From Nonomuraea muscovyensis (lineage in GTDB: Bacteria > Actinomycetota > Actinomycetes > Streptosporangiales > Streptosporangiaceae): 64,000 nt of DNA. The notes under the pieces were generated by a model. That model was not told where the DNA came from, did not search any database, and saw only the letters and a list, made by a program, of their open reading frames with translations. Within the stretch, counting starts at the first letter, position 1. Every line of letters starts with the position of its first letter. The DNA lies in NCBI RefSeq assembly GCF_014207745.1, contig NZ_JACHJB010000002.1:682001-746000 (forward strand), in the 5' to 3' direction. Positions 31,468 to 50,900 of the stretch are shown one piece after another. The translations under genes were made by a program, and so were the position numbers.

Positions 31468-34400
31468 GGTCGGTGTGCTTCCTCAGCTCGGCGGCGGCGT
31501 GGGCGACGCGGGGTTCGTACATGACGGTGAAGCGTTCGCCGTGGATGGGCGAGATGTGCAGGTTTGCGGTGGCGACGGTGCGCCAGCCCATGTCGTCGGG
31601 CGGGGTGTCTTCGGCGGTGGGTGAGAACAGCAGGAGGTCGCCGTCGTAGGGGGCGTGGCGGTAGTGGCCGACGGCGTGGGCGTTGGCGCGGAAGACGTCG
31701 ACGAAGCGGCGGGCCTGGTTGAGGTCGGCGGTGTCGGGTTGGAGGGTGTCGGTGCGGGCGGCGGCGTCGATGACGGCCAGGAGGCGTTGTTCGGGGTCCA
31801 TGCGGTGCAGGTCGTCGAGGTCGACCTGGACGCGTCCGCCTGCGAGGGCGTGGGTGAGCAGGACGGCGTCGTCTTCGAGTGAGGCGCGCAGGACGGGTTC
31901 GTCGGCGTCGGAGTAGAACAGGACGACGAGGGGGACGTGGTGGCCGAGGTGGCGCAGGCGGCGGGCGACTTCGAGGGCGATGTTGCCGCCGATGCAGTAG
32001 CCGCCGAGGACGTAGGGGCCCTGGGGGCGGGTGGCGAGGAGGTGGGTGGTGTAGTCGTCGATCATTTCGGCGAGCGTGGCGTGGGGTTTTTCGCCGGGGG
32101 CGAGTCCGGCGGCCTGGACGGCGTAGACGGGCTGGTCGGGGCCGAGGTGGCGGGTGAGGGGGAGGTAGCGGAAGACCTGGCCGCCGAGGGCGTGGAAGAG
32201 GAAGAGCGGGGGGCGGTCGCCGCGGGGGTTGAGGGGGACGATGCGTTGGGGTGGGGCGTCGTTGTCGTGGGGGCGGCGGAGTTCCGCGGCGAGTTGGGCG
32301 ATGGTGGGGGCGGTCAGGACGGTGGAGAGGGGGACGGTGCGGCCGAGTTCTTTGCGCAGGCGCATGGTGAGGCGCAGGGCGAGCAGGGAGTGGCCGCCGA
32401 GGGCGAAGAAGTCGTCGTGGACGCCGACGGCGTCGATGCCGAGGGTGTCTTCCCAGAGGGTGGCCAGGCGGGCTTCGAAGGGGTCGCGGGGCGGGATGTA
32501 GGGGGCGCGGCCGGTGGCGGTGTCGGGTGCGGGCAGGGCGGCGCGGTCGAGCTTGCCGTTGGGGGTGACGGGGAGGTTGTCGAGGGTGATCCAGGCGGTG
32601 GGGATCATGTGGTCGGGCAGGTGGGTGCGCAGGTGGGCGGTGAGGGCGGCGGTGTCGGGTGCCTGAGCGCCGGTGGGGACGAGGTAGGCGGCCAGGCGCT
32701 GGTCGTGCAGGGTGACGACGGCGGCGCGGATGTCGGGGTGGGTGAGCAGGTGGGTCTCGATCTCGCCGAGTTCGACGCGCTGGCCGCGGATCTTGACCTG
32801 GAAGTCTGATCGGCCGAGGTATTCGACGGCGCCGTCGGGCCGGCGGCGGGCGAGGTCGCCGGTGCGGTAGAGGCGGGCGCCGGGTGGGCCGTAGGGGTCG
32901 GGGACGAAGCGTTCGGCGGTGAGGTCGGGCCGGCCGATGTAGCCGCGGGCGAGTTGGACGCCGCCGAGGCAGAGTTCGCCGGGCGTGCCGACGGGCACGC
33001 GGTGGCCGGCCGCGTCGAGGATTTCCAGGCGGGTGTTGGCGACGGCGTGCCCGATGGGGATGGTCGTCTCGCCGGGGGTGCAGGGGTGCCAGGTGACGTC
33101 GACGGCGGCTTCGGTGGGGCCGTAGAGGTTGTGGAGTTCGGTGGTGGGGAGGCGGTCGTGGAAGCGGCGGGCGAGGTCGGGGGGCAGCGCCTCGCCGGAG
33201 CAGATGACGCGGCGGGCGGTGGTGGGCAGGTGGGGCTCGTCCAGGAAGAGGTCGAGCATCGAGGGGACGAAGTGCAGGGTGCTGATGTGGTGGTCGGCGA
33301 CGAGGGCGGCGAGGTGGGCGCTGTCCTTGTGGCTGTCGGGCGGGGCGACGACGAGTTGGGCTCCGGTGGTGAGCGGCCAGAAGAGTTCCCAGACGGACAC
33401 GTCGAAGGACAGGGGTGTCTTGTGCAGGACGCGGTCGTGGGGGGTGAGGTGGAAGGTGTCCTGCATCCAGTGCAGGCGGTTGGTGATGGCGCGGTGGGAG
33501 ACGGCGACGCCTTTGGGGCGGCCGGTGGAGCCTGAGGTGAAGATGACGTAGGCGAGGTCGTCGGGGTGGACGCTGGGTGGGTCGTCGTCGCGGCTGCCGC
33601 CGGGCTGCTGGGTGGTGCCGGTGGTGAGGTGGACGGTGGTGCCGGCCGGCAGGAGGCGGGCGGTGGCGGGGTCGGCGACCGCGGTGCGGGCCTGTGCCGT
33701 GTCGAGCATGTAGGTGAGGCGTTCCGGCGGCAGGGTGGGTTCGAGCGGCAGGTAGGCGGCGCCCGCGCCGAGGATGCCGAGCAGGGCGGGCAGCAGGTCG
33801 GGTCCGCGGTCGAGGCAGAGGCCGACGACGTCGCCGGTTCGGGTTCCGGTGGCGCGCAGCCGGGTGGTGAGGGCGTGGGCGCGTTCGGCGAGTTGCCCGT
33901 AGGTGAGCCAGGTGCCGTCGTAGCAGACGGCGGGCGCGTCGGGCGTGCGGGTGGCCTGGGCGGTGATGAGCTGGTGGAGGGTGGCGGGCGGGTAGGGGCG
34001 GGCGGTGTCGTTCCACCGGTCGATGGCGGCGCTGTCGCGGGTGAGGTAGGCGGTGGTGGGGCGCGGGTCGGTGCCGGGGGTGGCGGCCTGGCCCAGCGCG
34101 GTGAGGTAGTGGTCTTCGACGTGCCGCAGGTCGGCGGCGGCGAACTGGGTGCTGTCGTAGGTGAGGGTGAGGTCGAAGCCGCCGTGGTGGCGTGAGCGGG
34201 TGAAGCTGGTGGTGAGGGGCAGGTCGGTCTGTTCGAAGAAGTCCTGGTCGACGATGTCGATGCCGGGCATGCCCTGGTAGACGTGGAAGTCGCGGTAGTC
34301 GAACAGCACGTCGAGCAGGGGTGAGCGGCCGGCGGCGCGCTGGATGTCGAACAGCGGGTACTGGCGGTGCGGCAGGAGGGCGACCTCGGCGTCGAAGACG

Positions 34401-35358
34401 CGGCGGATGAGGGTGTCCCAGGTGGGCGCGCCGGTGTCGATGCGCAGCGGCACGGTGTTGAGGAACAGGCCGAGGACGTCCGCGCCGGCGTCGCTTTCGG
34501 GGCGGCTGTGGGTGACCAGGCCGGTCATGACCTCGGTGTCGCCGGTGATGAGGGCCAGGACGCGCAGGTGGGCGGCCAGCAGGACGGTCCGCAGCGGCAC
34601 GTTGAGCCGGCGGGCGGTGTGCTGGAGCCGTTCGAGGAGCGCGGGGTCGACAGGGCGGCGCAGGACTTCGACGGTGCGCTCCTCCCCCGGCCTGTCGGGG
34701 GTGGCCGGGCGGGGAAGGCGGGTGTCGGGGGCGTCGGCGACCTGGGCGTGCCAGAAGCGCTGGGCGTCGGGTGAGGCGACGGCGGCGCGTTCGGCGGCGA
34801 CGAGGTCGCGGAAGGCGGCCGGCGGCGGGGTGGTGGGCAGCGGGGTGTGCCGCAGGTGCGCGTGGTAGCGGCTGAAGAGTTCGGTGATGAGGGCGGCGAC
34901 GCTCCAGCCGTCGAGGATGGCGTGGTGGAAGCTCAGGCTGAAGGCGTGGTGGTCGTCGGGCAGCAGGTGGACGTGGGCGCGGGCCAGGGGCGGTGCCGCC
35001 CAGTCGAAGGGGCGGCGCTTTTCCTGTTCGGCCCAGGCGTGCAGCCGGTCGCGGGGGTCGGGGTCGGTGGTGAGGTCGGTGACGTCCAGGGGGATGGCGG
35101 CGGCGCGGTGGACGAGTTGGAGGGGTTCGCTGAAGCCGGTCAGGTCGAAGGAGGTGCGCAGCACGGGGTGGCGGGCGGTGACCTCGGCGAGGGCGGTGGT
35201 GAGGGCGGCGTGGTCGAGGTGGCCGCGCAGGGTGATGGTGGTCAGGTCGTGGTAGGTGGGTGCGTCGGGTTCGTAGGCGCTGTGGTAGAGCATCCCTGCC
35301 TGGAGCGCTGCCAGAGGGTAGGCGTCTTCCAGGTCGTGCGCGGTCGGGGTGGTGAGGG

Positions 35359-35362
<4 letters not shown>
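31448..35362 (-). CDS. NRPS, terminal module C-A(Ser)-T-TE with Cys thioesterase
   Basis: In 1304 residues, the condensation domain has a normal HHAILDGWS (~144). The adenylation domain has YVIFTSGSTGRPKG (~611). Read by alignment to GrsA, its pocket code is DVWHISLVDK, very close to the Ser code. The carrier site is LGGHSLLALR (~989). The thioesterase (~1040-1304) has GGYCIGG, with Cys (~1123) in place of the usual Ser, plus SPIHGERF for the His. ATG 35362 overlaps the previous gene's stop codon (ATGA). It adds the last residue and releases the chain. Confidence 0.92.
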
Positions 35363-45050
<9,688 letters not shown>

Positions 45051-45064
45051 CCGGGGTTGCCCTC

Positions 45065-45256
45065 CTATTCCCCCATGGCCTCGCGCAGGCTGCGCGGGCG
45101 CATGTCGGTCCAGACGTGTTCGATGTGGTCGAGGCAGGTTTGCTTGGGTCCGTGGACGCCGGTGTCGTGCCAGCCCTGTGGCAGGGGCCGGTCGGCGAAC
45201 CAGATGGAGTATTGGTCTTCGTCGTTGACCACGACCTTGTAGTGGCCGTCGCGCAT
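45065..45256 (-). CDS. MbtH-like NRPS accessory protein
   Basis: This 63-residue MbtH-family protein binds and solubilises adenylation domains. The hallmark residues are present: YKVVVNDEDQYSIWFADRPL (family NxExQxSxWP-like), GWHDTGVHG and CLDHIEHVWTDMRP with the conserved Trp residues. It begins one base after the PKS stop codon and has a ribosome site AAAGG. It probably serves all five A domains of the operon. Confidence 0.96.
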   Translation of the reverse strand: MRDGHYKVVVNDEDQYSIWFADRPLPQGWHDTGVHGPKQTCLDHIEHVWTDMRPRSLREAMGE

Positions 45257-45257
45257 G

Positions 45258-48200
45258 TCAGGCCCTTTCGGTGCGGGGCAGCCGGGTGATGGTGGCGGTG
45301 CCGTTGGCGGGGGTGGTGTCGGTGCTGGTGCGGAGTTCTTCGACGAGTGCGGCCATGCCGGCGACGGTCGGCACCTGGAACAGGCTGCGCATGGGCAGCC
45401 GGACGCCGACCTTCTTGCGGATGAGCGCGATGAGCTGCACGGCGACCAGTGAGTTGCCGCCGAGTTCGAAGAAGTCCTGTTCGACGCTGACCTGGCGGGC
45501 GCCGAGGACCTCGCCCCACAGCTGGGCGAGCACGGCTTCCAGGTCGTTGCGGGGGGCGACGTGGTCGTCGCCGGTGCCGGGGCCGCCGTCGCCGGTGGCG
45601 GTGGCGTCGAGTTCGGCGGCGACGGTGTCGTGGGTGAGGTCGCGGACGCCTGCGACGAACTCCTCCAGGGGGGTGGCGTTGACGACGACCTGCGGGCCGA
45701 GGCGGGTGGCCAGCAGCCGCCGGAAGGCGTCGGCGCCGCCTGCCGGGTGGATGCCGCGCCGGGTGCCGTCGATGTCGAGGGCGTTGCCGGCGGCGGCGGA
45801 CTCCTCGTTGACGGCCGGTTCGGCGGCGGTGTGCCGGGCGGCTTCGCCGACGGTGTGGGTGACGGCCTGCTTGTCGATGCGGCGCAGCACGAAGTCGGAG
45901 ATGGTGACGACGCGATGGCCGGCGTCGTCGTAGAGGGTCAGGTCGGTGGCGAGGATCTCGTCGCCTCCGGTGTCGCGGGGGCGGGCGTGGCTCCACAGCC
46001 GGGCCGGCAGGGGGGCGTGCAGGGTGAGGCGGCCGTAGCCGAGCGGTAGGTAGCTGTGCTCGCCGGTGACGGCGATGTAGGCGGTGGCCTCGTCGAGCAG
46101 TGCGGGGTGCAGGGGCAGCCGGTCGAGTTCGGCGGTGACGTCGGGGCCGGCTTCGAGGCGGGCGAGTTGTTCGCCGGCGCCGTGGTGGACGGCGCGCAGG
46201 CTGCTCCAGCGGGGGCCGAAGGTGACGAGTCCGGACGCCGAGGCGAACGGGCTGCTCGCGTCGTCGGCGTCGGCGGTGTAGGTGCAGCGGGCGCGGATGT
46301 CGGTGAGGGCGTCTGCGTGCTGGTCTGTGTGCTGGTCGGCGGCGGTCCAGGCGGCGGCTCCCCTGGCGTGCTGGGTGGTGTGGCCGGCCGCGACGCTGAC
46401 GATCTCGAAGTCCATGCCGTCGCCGGCGGGGGTGAGCAGCACGCGCAGTTCGGCGGTGGCGTCGTCGGGGACGGGCATTGGGGCGACGAAGGCGACGTCG
46501 CGCAGTTCGACCACGTGGCCGGGGCCGGGGCTGGGCACGGCGGCCTCGAACGCGGCGCGGGCGCTTTCCAGGTAGCCGGTGCCGGGCATGACGGGGACGC
46601 CGGCGACGCGGTGCTCGGCCAGCAGCCAGTGGGTGGCCGCGGACAGGGCGCCGGTGTACCAGGGGTGGCGTCCGGTGGTCTCGTGTCGGTGGGTCAGGAC
46701 GGGGTGGTCGACCTGGACGATGCGGTCGCCGCGTTGCAGGGCGCGGAACGCGGCGGGGGCGGCGATCTCGGCGGCCATGCCGACTTCGAGCCAGGCTCCC
46801 CAGTTGACGGACAGGACGTTGCCGGGCCAGGTGGGGGCGTAGGCGTCGAGGTAGTTGTTGGCGGCGCAGTAGTCGACCTGGCCGAACCCGCCGGCGACGG
46901 CGGTGACGGAGGAGCAGAGCATGACGAAGTCGAGCGGCAGGTCGCCGAACGTCTCGCGCAGCGCCAGCGTGCCGGCGATCTTGGGGGCCATGACCTGTTC
47001 GGCGGCGGGGCGTTCCTTGACCTCGGCCATGCCGCCGCCGGGCAGTCCCGCGGCGTGCACGATGCCGTCGAGGCGGCCGAACCGGTCGAGGGCTTGTTCG
47101 CGGACGTGGCGCAGCGCGTCGGGGTCGGTGACGTCGGCGGCCAGGACCAGGACGTCGGCGCCGGCCTGTTCCATGCGGCGGATGGCGGCCACGGCGCGGC
47201 CCTGCCGGCCGGGGGTGCCGTCGAGGGCGTCCCAGTCGGCGCGGGGCGGCAGTCCGGCGCGGCCGAGCAGGACGAGCCGGGCTTGCAGGCGGTGGGCGAG
47301 GTCTTCGGCGAGGGTGAGGCCGATGCCGCCCAGGCCGCCGGTGATGAGGTAGACGCCCTGGTGGCGGAGCCGGGCGGGCGGGTGGCCGGCGTCGTCCGGC
47401 TGGGCGGGCAGGGTGAGCGGGCGGTAGCCGCGCAGCCAGCGGGTGTGGCCGCGCAGCGCGACCGGGGAGGGGGGTTCGCCGGGCGGGGGTTCGGCGGGGT
47501 CGGCGGCCAGTTCGGCCAGGATGGCGTCGAGGGTGTCGGTGGTGGGGTCGGGGTCGAGGTCGATGTGGCGGGCGGTGAGCCAGCGGGCTTCCAGGGGGAC
47601 GACCTTGGCGATGCCGGCGACGGTGGCGTGTTCGGGCCGGTGCAGGTCGGCGCCGGTGACCTGCTGGGTGCCGGCGGTGAGGATGTCGAGGTGGACGCCG
47701 GTGCCGGGTTCGGCCTGGGCGAGGGCTTGGACGAGGGTGAGGAGGCTGAAGAAGCCGAGGTCCTGGGCGGCGCGGGTCTGTCCGATGCCGGTGGCGGGGG
47801 CGCCGTCGAGGGTCCAGGCGTGGATGATGCGCTGGGGGACGCCGGTGTCGGCGATGAGCCGGTCGTAGTCGTCGCGCTCCCCCGGCCGGATGGTGACGGT
47901 GCGGGACGTGTCAGCGGGGCCGGTGGTTGGTGTGCCGGTGGTGGTGTAGTGGTCGCCGGGCACGACGCGCACCACGTCGGCGCCGGCCGTGCGCAGGGCG
48001 TCGGCCAGCGGTTCGGCGGCGGGGCCGGCGAACAGCAGGCAGCGCGTCCCCGACAGCCGGGCCGCGAGGCCGGCGGCGGCGCCCGCCGGGACGCAGGCGG
48101 GCTCCTGACGCCAGGCGGGGACGGAGAACCACTCGGGCAGCGGCAGCGCTCCGGTGCGGGGCGCGCGGGGGTAGACCAGTTCCGGGTCCAGGACGGTGTC

Positions 48201-50900
48201 CACCCAGTGGCGGGTCCGCTCGTACGGGTAGTGCGGCAGCGGCACGCGGCGGGCCGGCTCGGCGAGCGCGTCGGCGTCGAGCGGGACGCCGGCGGTCCAC
48301 AGGGCGCCCGCCGCGGCGTACAGCACCTGCAGGTCCGACCTGCCTTCGGTGGGGCCGGGCAGGCTGGGCAGCGGGGCGGGGCCGGTGCGGGGCAGTTGGG
48401 TGCGGGCCAGGCCGGCGAGCTGGCGGCCGGGCCCGCATTCGACGAGCCGCCACTCCCCCTCGGCGGCGAGCGTGGCCACGCAGTCGCCGAAGCGGACCGT
48501 CTCGCGCAGGTGCCGCGTCCAGTAGGCGGGGTCGGTCGCCTGTTCGGCGGTGATCCAGGTGCCGGTGACGTTCGACAGGAACGGCAGGGCGGGCGCGTGG
48601 CGGGCGGCTCGGGCGACGGTGTCGTGGAACTCGGCGAGGATCGGGTCCATCATCGCCGAGTGGAAGGCGTGCGAGGTGCGCAGCATGGTGTGCTGGACGC
48701 CTTCGCCGGTGAGCCGGGTGGCGTACTCCTGCACCACGCCGGTGGGGCCGGCCACGACGCAGGTGCCGGGGCCGTTGATGGTGGCGATGGACAGCCCGTC
48801 GGGCAGCTGGTCGCGCACCTCGTCGGCGTCCTGCCGGACGGCGAGCATGGAGCCGGGCGGGATCGACTGCATGAGGCGGCCGCGGGCGGCGACCAGGCGC
48901 AGCGCGTCGGGCAGGTCGTAGACGCCGGCGACGGTGGCGGCGACGTACTCGCCGATGCTGTGGCCGATCATGGCGGCCGGTTCGACGCCCCATGAGCGCC
49001 ACAGCCGGGCGAGCGCCCATTCGATGGTGAACAGGGCGGGCTGGGTGAGCGCGGTCTGGCGCAGCCGTTCGTCGGCGTCTTGGCGGGCGTCGTCGTCGGG
49101 GAAGAACAGGGTGCGCAGGTCCAGGCCGTCGAGTTCGTCGCGCAGCAGGGCGGCGCATTCGTCCACGGCGGCGGCGAAGACCGGTTCGGTGCGGTACAGG
49201 CCGGCGCCCATGCCCGCGTACTGGGCGCCCTGGCCGGAGAACAGCCACGCCACCCGGGGGGTGCCGGCTTTGCCGGTGAGCAGGCGGCGCGGGTCGGTGA
49301 GGGCGGCGACGGCGTCGGCGGGGTCGGTGGCGACGACGGCGGCGCGGTGCGGGAAGACCCGCCGGCCGGTGCGCAGGGTGTGGGCGACGTCGGCGAGGTT
49401 GATCCCGGCGTCGATCCCGCTGTCGATCTCCCCGTCGATCTGGCGGTCGGTGAGGTGGTCGGCCAGCCGCCGCGCGGCGGCCTCCAGCGCGGCGGGGGTG
49501 CGGGCCGACAGCTGCAGCAGGTGGGCGGGGCGTGGCCCGGTGGGCGGCCGCGGCGTGGGCGGCGCCTGCTCGACGACGACGTGGGCGTTGGTGCCGCCGA
49601 TGCCGAAGCTGCTGACGCCGGCGCGGCGGGGGAAGCCGTCGGTCTCCCATTTGGTGAGGCCGGACACGACGTGGAAGGGGTTGGTGCCGAAGTCGATGCG
49701 CGGGTTGGGCGCGGAGTAGTTGAGGCTGGGCGGCAGGAGGCCGTGTTCGAGCGCCAGGACGGTCTTGATGAAGCCGGCGATGCCGGCGGCCGGGCCGAGG
49801 TGGCCGATGTTCGTCTTGACCGAGCCGATGCCGCACCAGCCGGCCTCGTCGGTGCCGGCGCCGAACACGCTGGACAGGGCGGCCACCTCGATGGGGTCGC
49901 CGAGGGAGGTGCCGGTGCCGTGCGCTTCGACGTAGGTGACGGTGCGCGGGTCGATCTGGGCGACGCCGAGCGCCTGGGCGACGGCGGCGGCCTGTCCTTC
50001 GGAGCTGGGCGCGGAGAAGCCGACCTTGGTGGCGCCGTCGTTGTTGATGGCGTTGCCGATGACGACGGCGCGGATGTGGTCGCCGTCGGCGACGGCGTCG
50101 GACAGGCGTTTGAGGACGGCGATGCCGCCGCCTCCGCCCCAGATGGTGCCCTGGGCGGCGGCGTCGAAGGCGCGGCAGTGCCCGTCGGCGGCGTAGATGC
50201 CGTCCTGGTGGTACTGGTAGCCCCATTCGGCGGGCATCTCCAGGGACACGCCGCCGGTCAGCGCCATGTCGCACTCGCCGGCGCGCAGCGCCTCGACGGC
50301 CAGGTGCAGGGCGACCAGGGAGGAGGAGCAGGCGGTGTGGGTGGTGAGGCTGGGGCCGCGCAGGTCGAGCTTGTAGGAGACGAGGGTGGCCAGGTAGTCG
50401 GGGTGGTTGCCGGTGTAGACGGCGAGGTTGCCGACGGAGGAGAACACCTTCTTGTTGGGGCGGATGTACATCCACTGGTATTCGTCGGAGCCGATGGTGC
50501 CGTACACGCCGACCTCGCCGCCGTAGCGGGAGGGGTCGTAGCCGGCGTCCTCCAGCGCGGTGTTGGCCAGTTCGAGGAACATGCGCTGCTGGGGGTCGCG
50601 CAGTTCGGCCTCGCGGGGTGACATGCCGAAGAAGGCGGCGTCGAGGGAGCCGTAGTCGGCGGCGATGGACGCGGCGGGGACGAAGGTGGGGTCGTCGAGG
50701 AGGTAGTCGGGGACGCCGAGCGCTTCTTGCTGTTCGCGGGTGTAGAAGGTGACGGATTCGACGCCGTCGAGGAGGTTGCGCCAGTAGGTGGGCACGTCGG
50801 GGGCGCCGGGCAGACGGCAGGCCAGCCCGACGACCGCGATCGGCTCCACCCCGGGGGCGTCGTGTTCGTGGTGGTCCTCGTGGGGCGTGGCAGCGGTCAT
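45258..50900 (-). CDS. Type I PKS module KS-AT-KR-DH-ACP
   Basis: In 1880 residues, KS has THTACSSSLVALH (Cys ~189), EAHGTGT and TNIGHLGPAAG. AT has GHSIGEYVAA (~647) and HAFHSAMMD, the malonyl-CoA signature. KR has ITGGLGGIGLTLA (~1188) and the SSVTAVAGG...YCAANNYLD catalytic stretch. DH has HRVAGVPVMPG (~1432) and LHPALLDEATAYI (~1603). The carrier is LGGNSLVAVQL (~1815). The order KR before DH is unusual for a modular PKS (DH normally precedes KR). It would add one malonate and reduce and dehydrate it to an alpha,beta-enoyl unit. ATG 50900 overlaps the preceding stop codon (ATGA). Confidence 0.92.
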   Translation of the reverse strand: MTAATPHEDHHEHDAPGVEPIAVVGLACRLPGAPDVPTYWRNLLDGVESVTFYTREQQEALGVPDYLLDDPTFVPAASIAADYGSLDAAFFGMSPREAELRDPQQRMFLELANTALEDAGYDPSRYGGEVGVYGTIGSDEYQWMYIRPNKKVFSSVGNLAVYTGNHPDYLATLVSYKLDLRGPSLTTHTACSSSLVALHLAVEALRAGECDMALTGGVSLEMPAEWGYQYHQDGIYAADGHCRAFDAAAQGTIWGGGGGIAVLKRLSDAVADGDHIRAVVIGNAINNDGATKVGFSAPSSEGQAAAVAQALGVAQIDPRTVTYVEAHGTGTSLGDPIEVAALSSVFGAGTDEAGWCGIGSVKTNIGHLGPAAGIAGFIKTVLALEHGLLPPSLNYSAPNPRIDFGTNPFHVVSGLTKWETDGFPRRAGVSSFGIGGTNAHVVVEQAPPTPRPPTGPRPAHLLQLSARTPAALEAAARRLADHLTDRQIDGEIDSGIDAGINLADVAHTLRTGRRVFPHRAAVVATDPADAVAALTDPRRLLTGKAGTPRVAWLFSGQGAQYAGMGAGLYRTEPVFAAAVDECAALLRDELDGLDLRTLFFPDDDARQDADERLRQTALTQPALFTIEWALARLWRSWGVEPAAMIGHSIGEYVAATVAGVYDLPDALRLVAARGRLMQSIPPGSMLAVRQDADEVRDQLPDGLSIATINGPGTCVVAGPTGVVQEYATRLTGEGVQHTMLRTSHAFHSAMMDPILAEFHDTVARAARHAPALPFLSNVTGTWITAEQATDPAYWTRHLRETVRFGDCVATLAAEGEWRLVECGPGRQLAGLARTQLPRTGPAPLPSLPGPTEGRSDLQVLYAAAGALWTAGVPLDADALAEPARRVPLPHYPYERTRHWVDTVLDPELVYPRAPRTGALPLPEWFSVPAWRQEPACVPAGAAAGLAARLSGTRCLLFAGPAAEPLADALRTAGADVVRVVPGDHYTTTGTPTTGPADTSRTVTIRPGERDDYDRLIADTGVPQRIIHAWTLDGAPATGIGQTRAAQDLGFFSLLTLVQALAQAEPGTGVHLDILTAGTQQVTGADLHRPEHATVAGIAKVVPLEARWLTARHIDLDPDPTTDTLDAILAELAADPAEPPPGEPPSPVALRGHTRWLRGYRPLTLPAQPDDAGHPPARLRHQGVYLITGGLGGIGLTLAEDLAHRLQARLVLLGRAGLPPRADWDALDGTPGRQGRAVAAIRRMEQAGADVLVLAADVTDPDALRHVREQALDRFGRLDGIVHAAGLPGGGMAEVKERPAAEQVMAPKIAGTLALRETFGDLPLDFVMLCSSVTAVAGGFGQVDYCAANNYLDAYAPTWPGNVLSVNWGAWLEVGMAAEIAAPAAFRALQRGDRIVQVDHPVLTHRHETTGRHPWYTGALSAATHWLLAEHRVAGVPVMPGTGYLESARAAFEAAVPSPGPGHVVELRDVAFVAPMPVPDDATAELRVLLTPAGDGMDFEIVSVAAGHTTQHARGAAAWTAADQHTDQHADALTDIRARCTYTADADDASSPFASASGLVTFGPRWSSLRAVHHGAGEQLARLEAGPDVTAELDRLPLHPALLDEATAYIAVTGEHSYLPLGYGRLTLHAPLPARLWSHARPRDTGGDEILATDLTLYDDAGHRVVTISDFVLRRIDKQAVTHTVGEAARHTAAEPAVNEESAAAGNALDIDGTRRGIHPAGGADAFRRLLATRLGPQVVVNATPLEEFVAGVRDLTHDTVAAELDATATGDGGPGTGDDHVAPRNDLEAVLAQLWGEVLGARQVSVEQDFFELGGNSLVAVQLIALIRKKVGVRLPMRSLFQVPTVAGMAALVEELRTSTDTTPANGTATITRLPRTERA

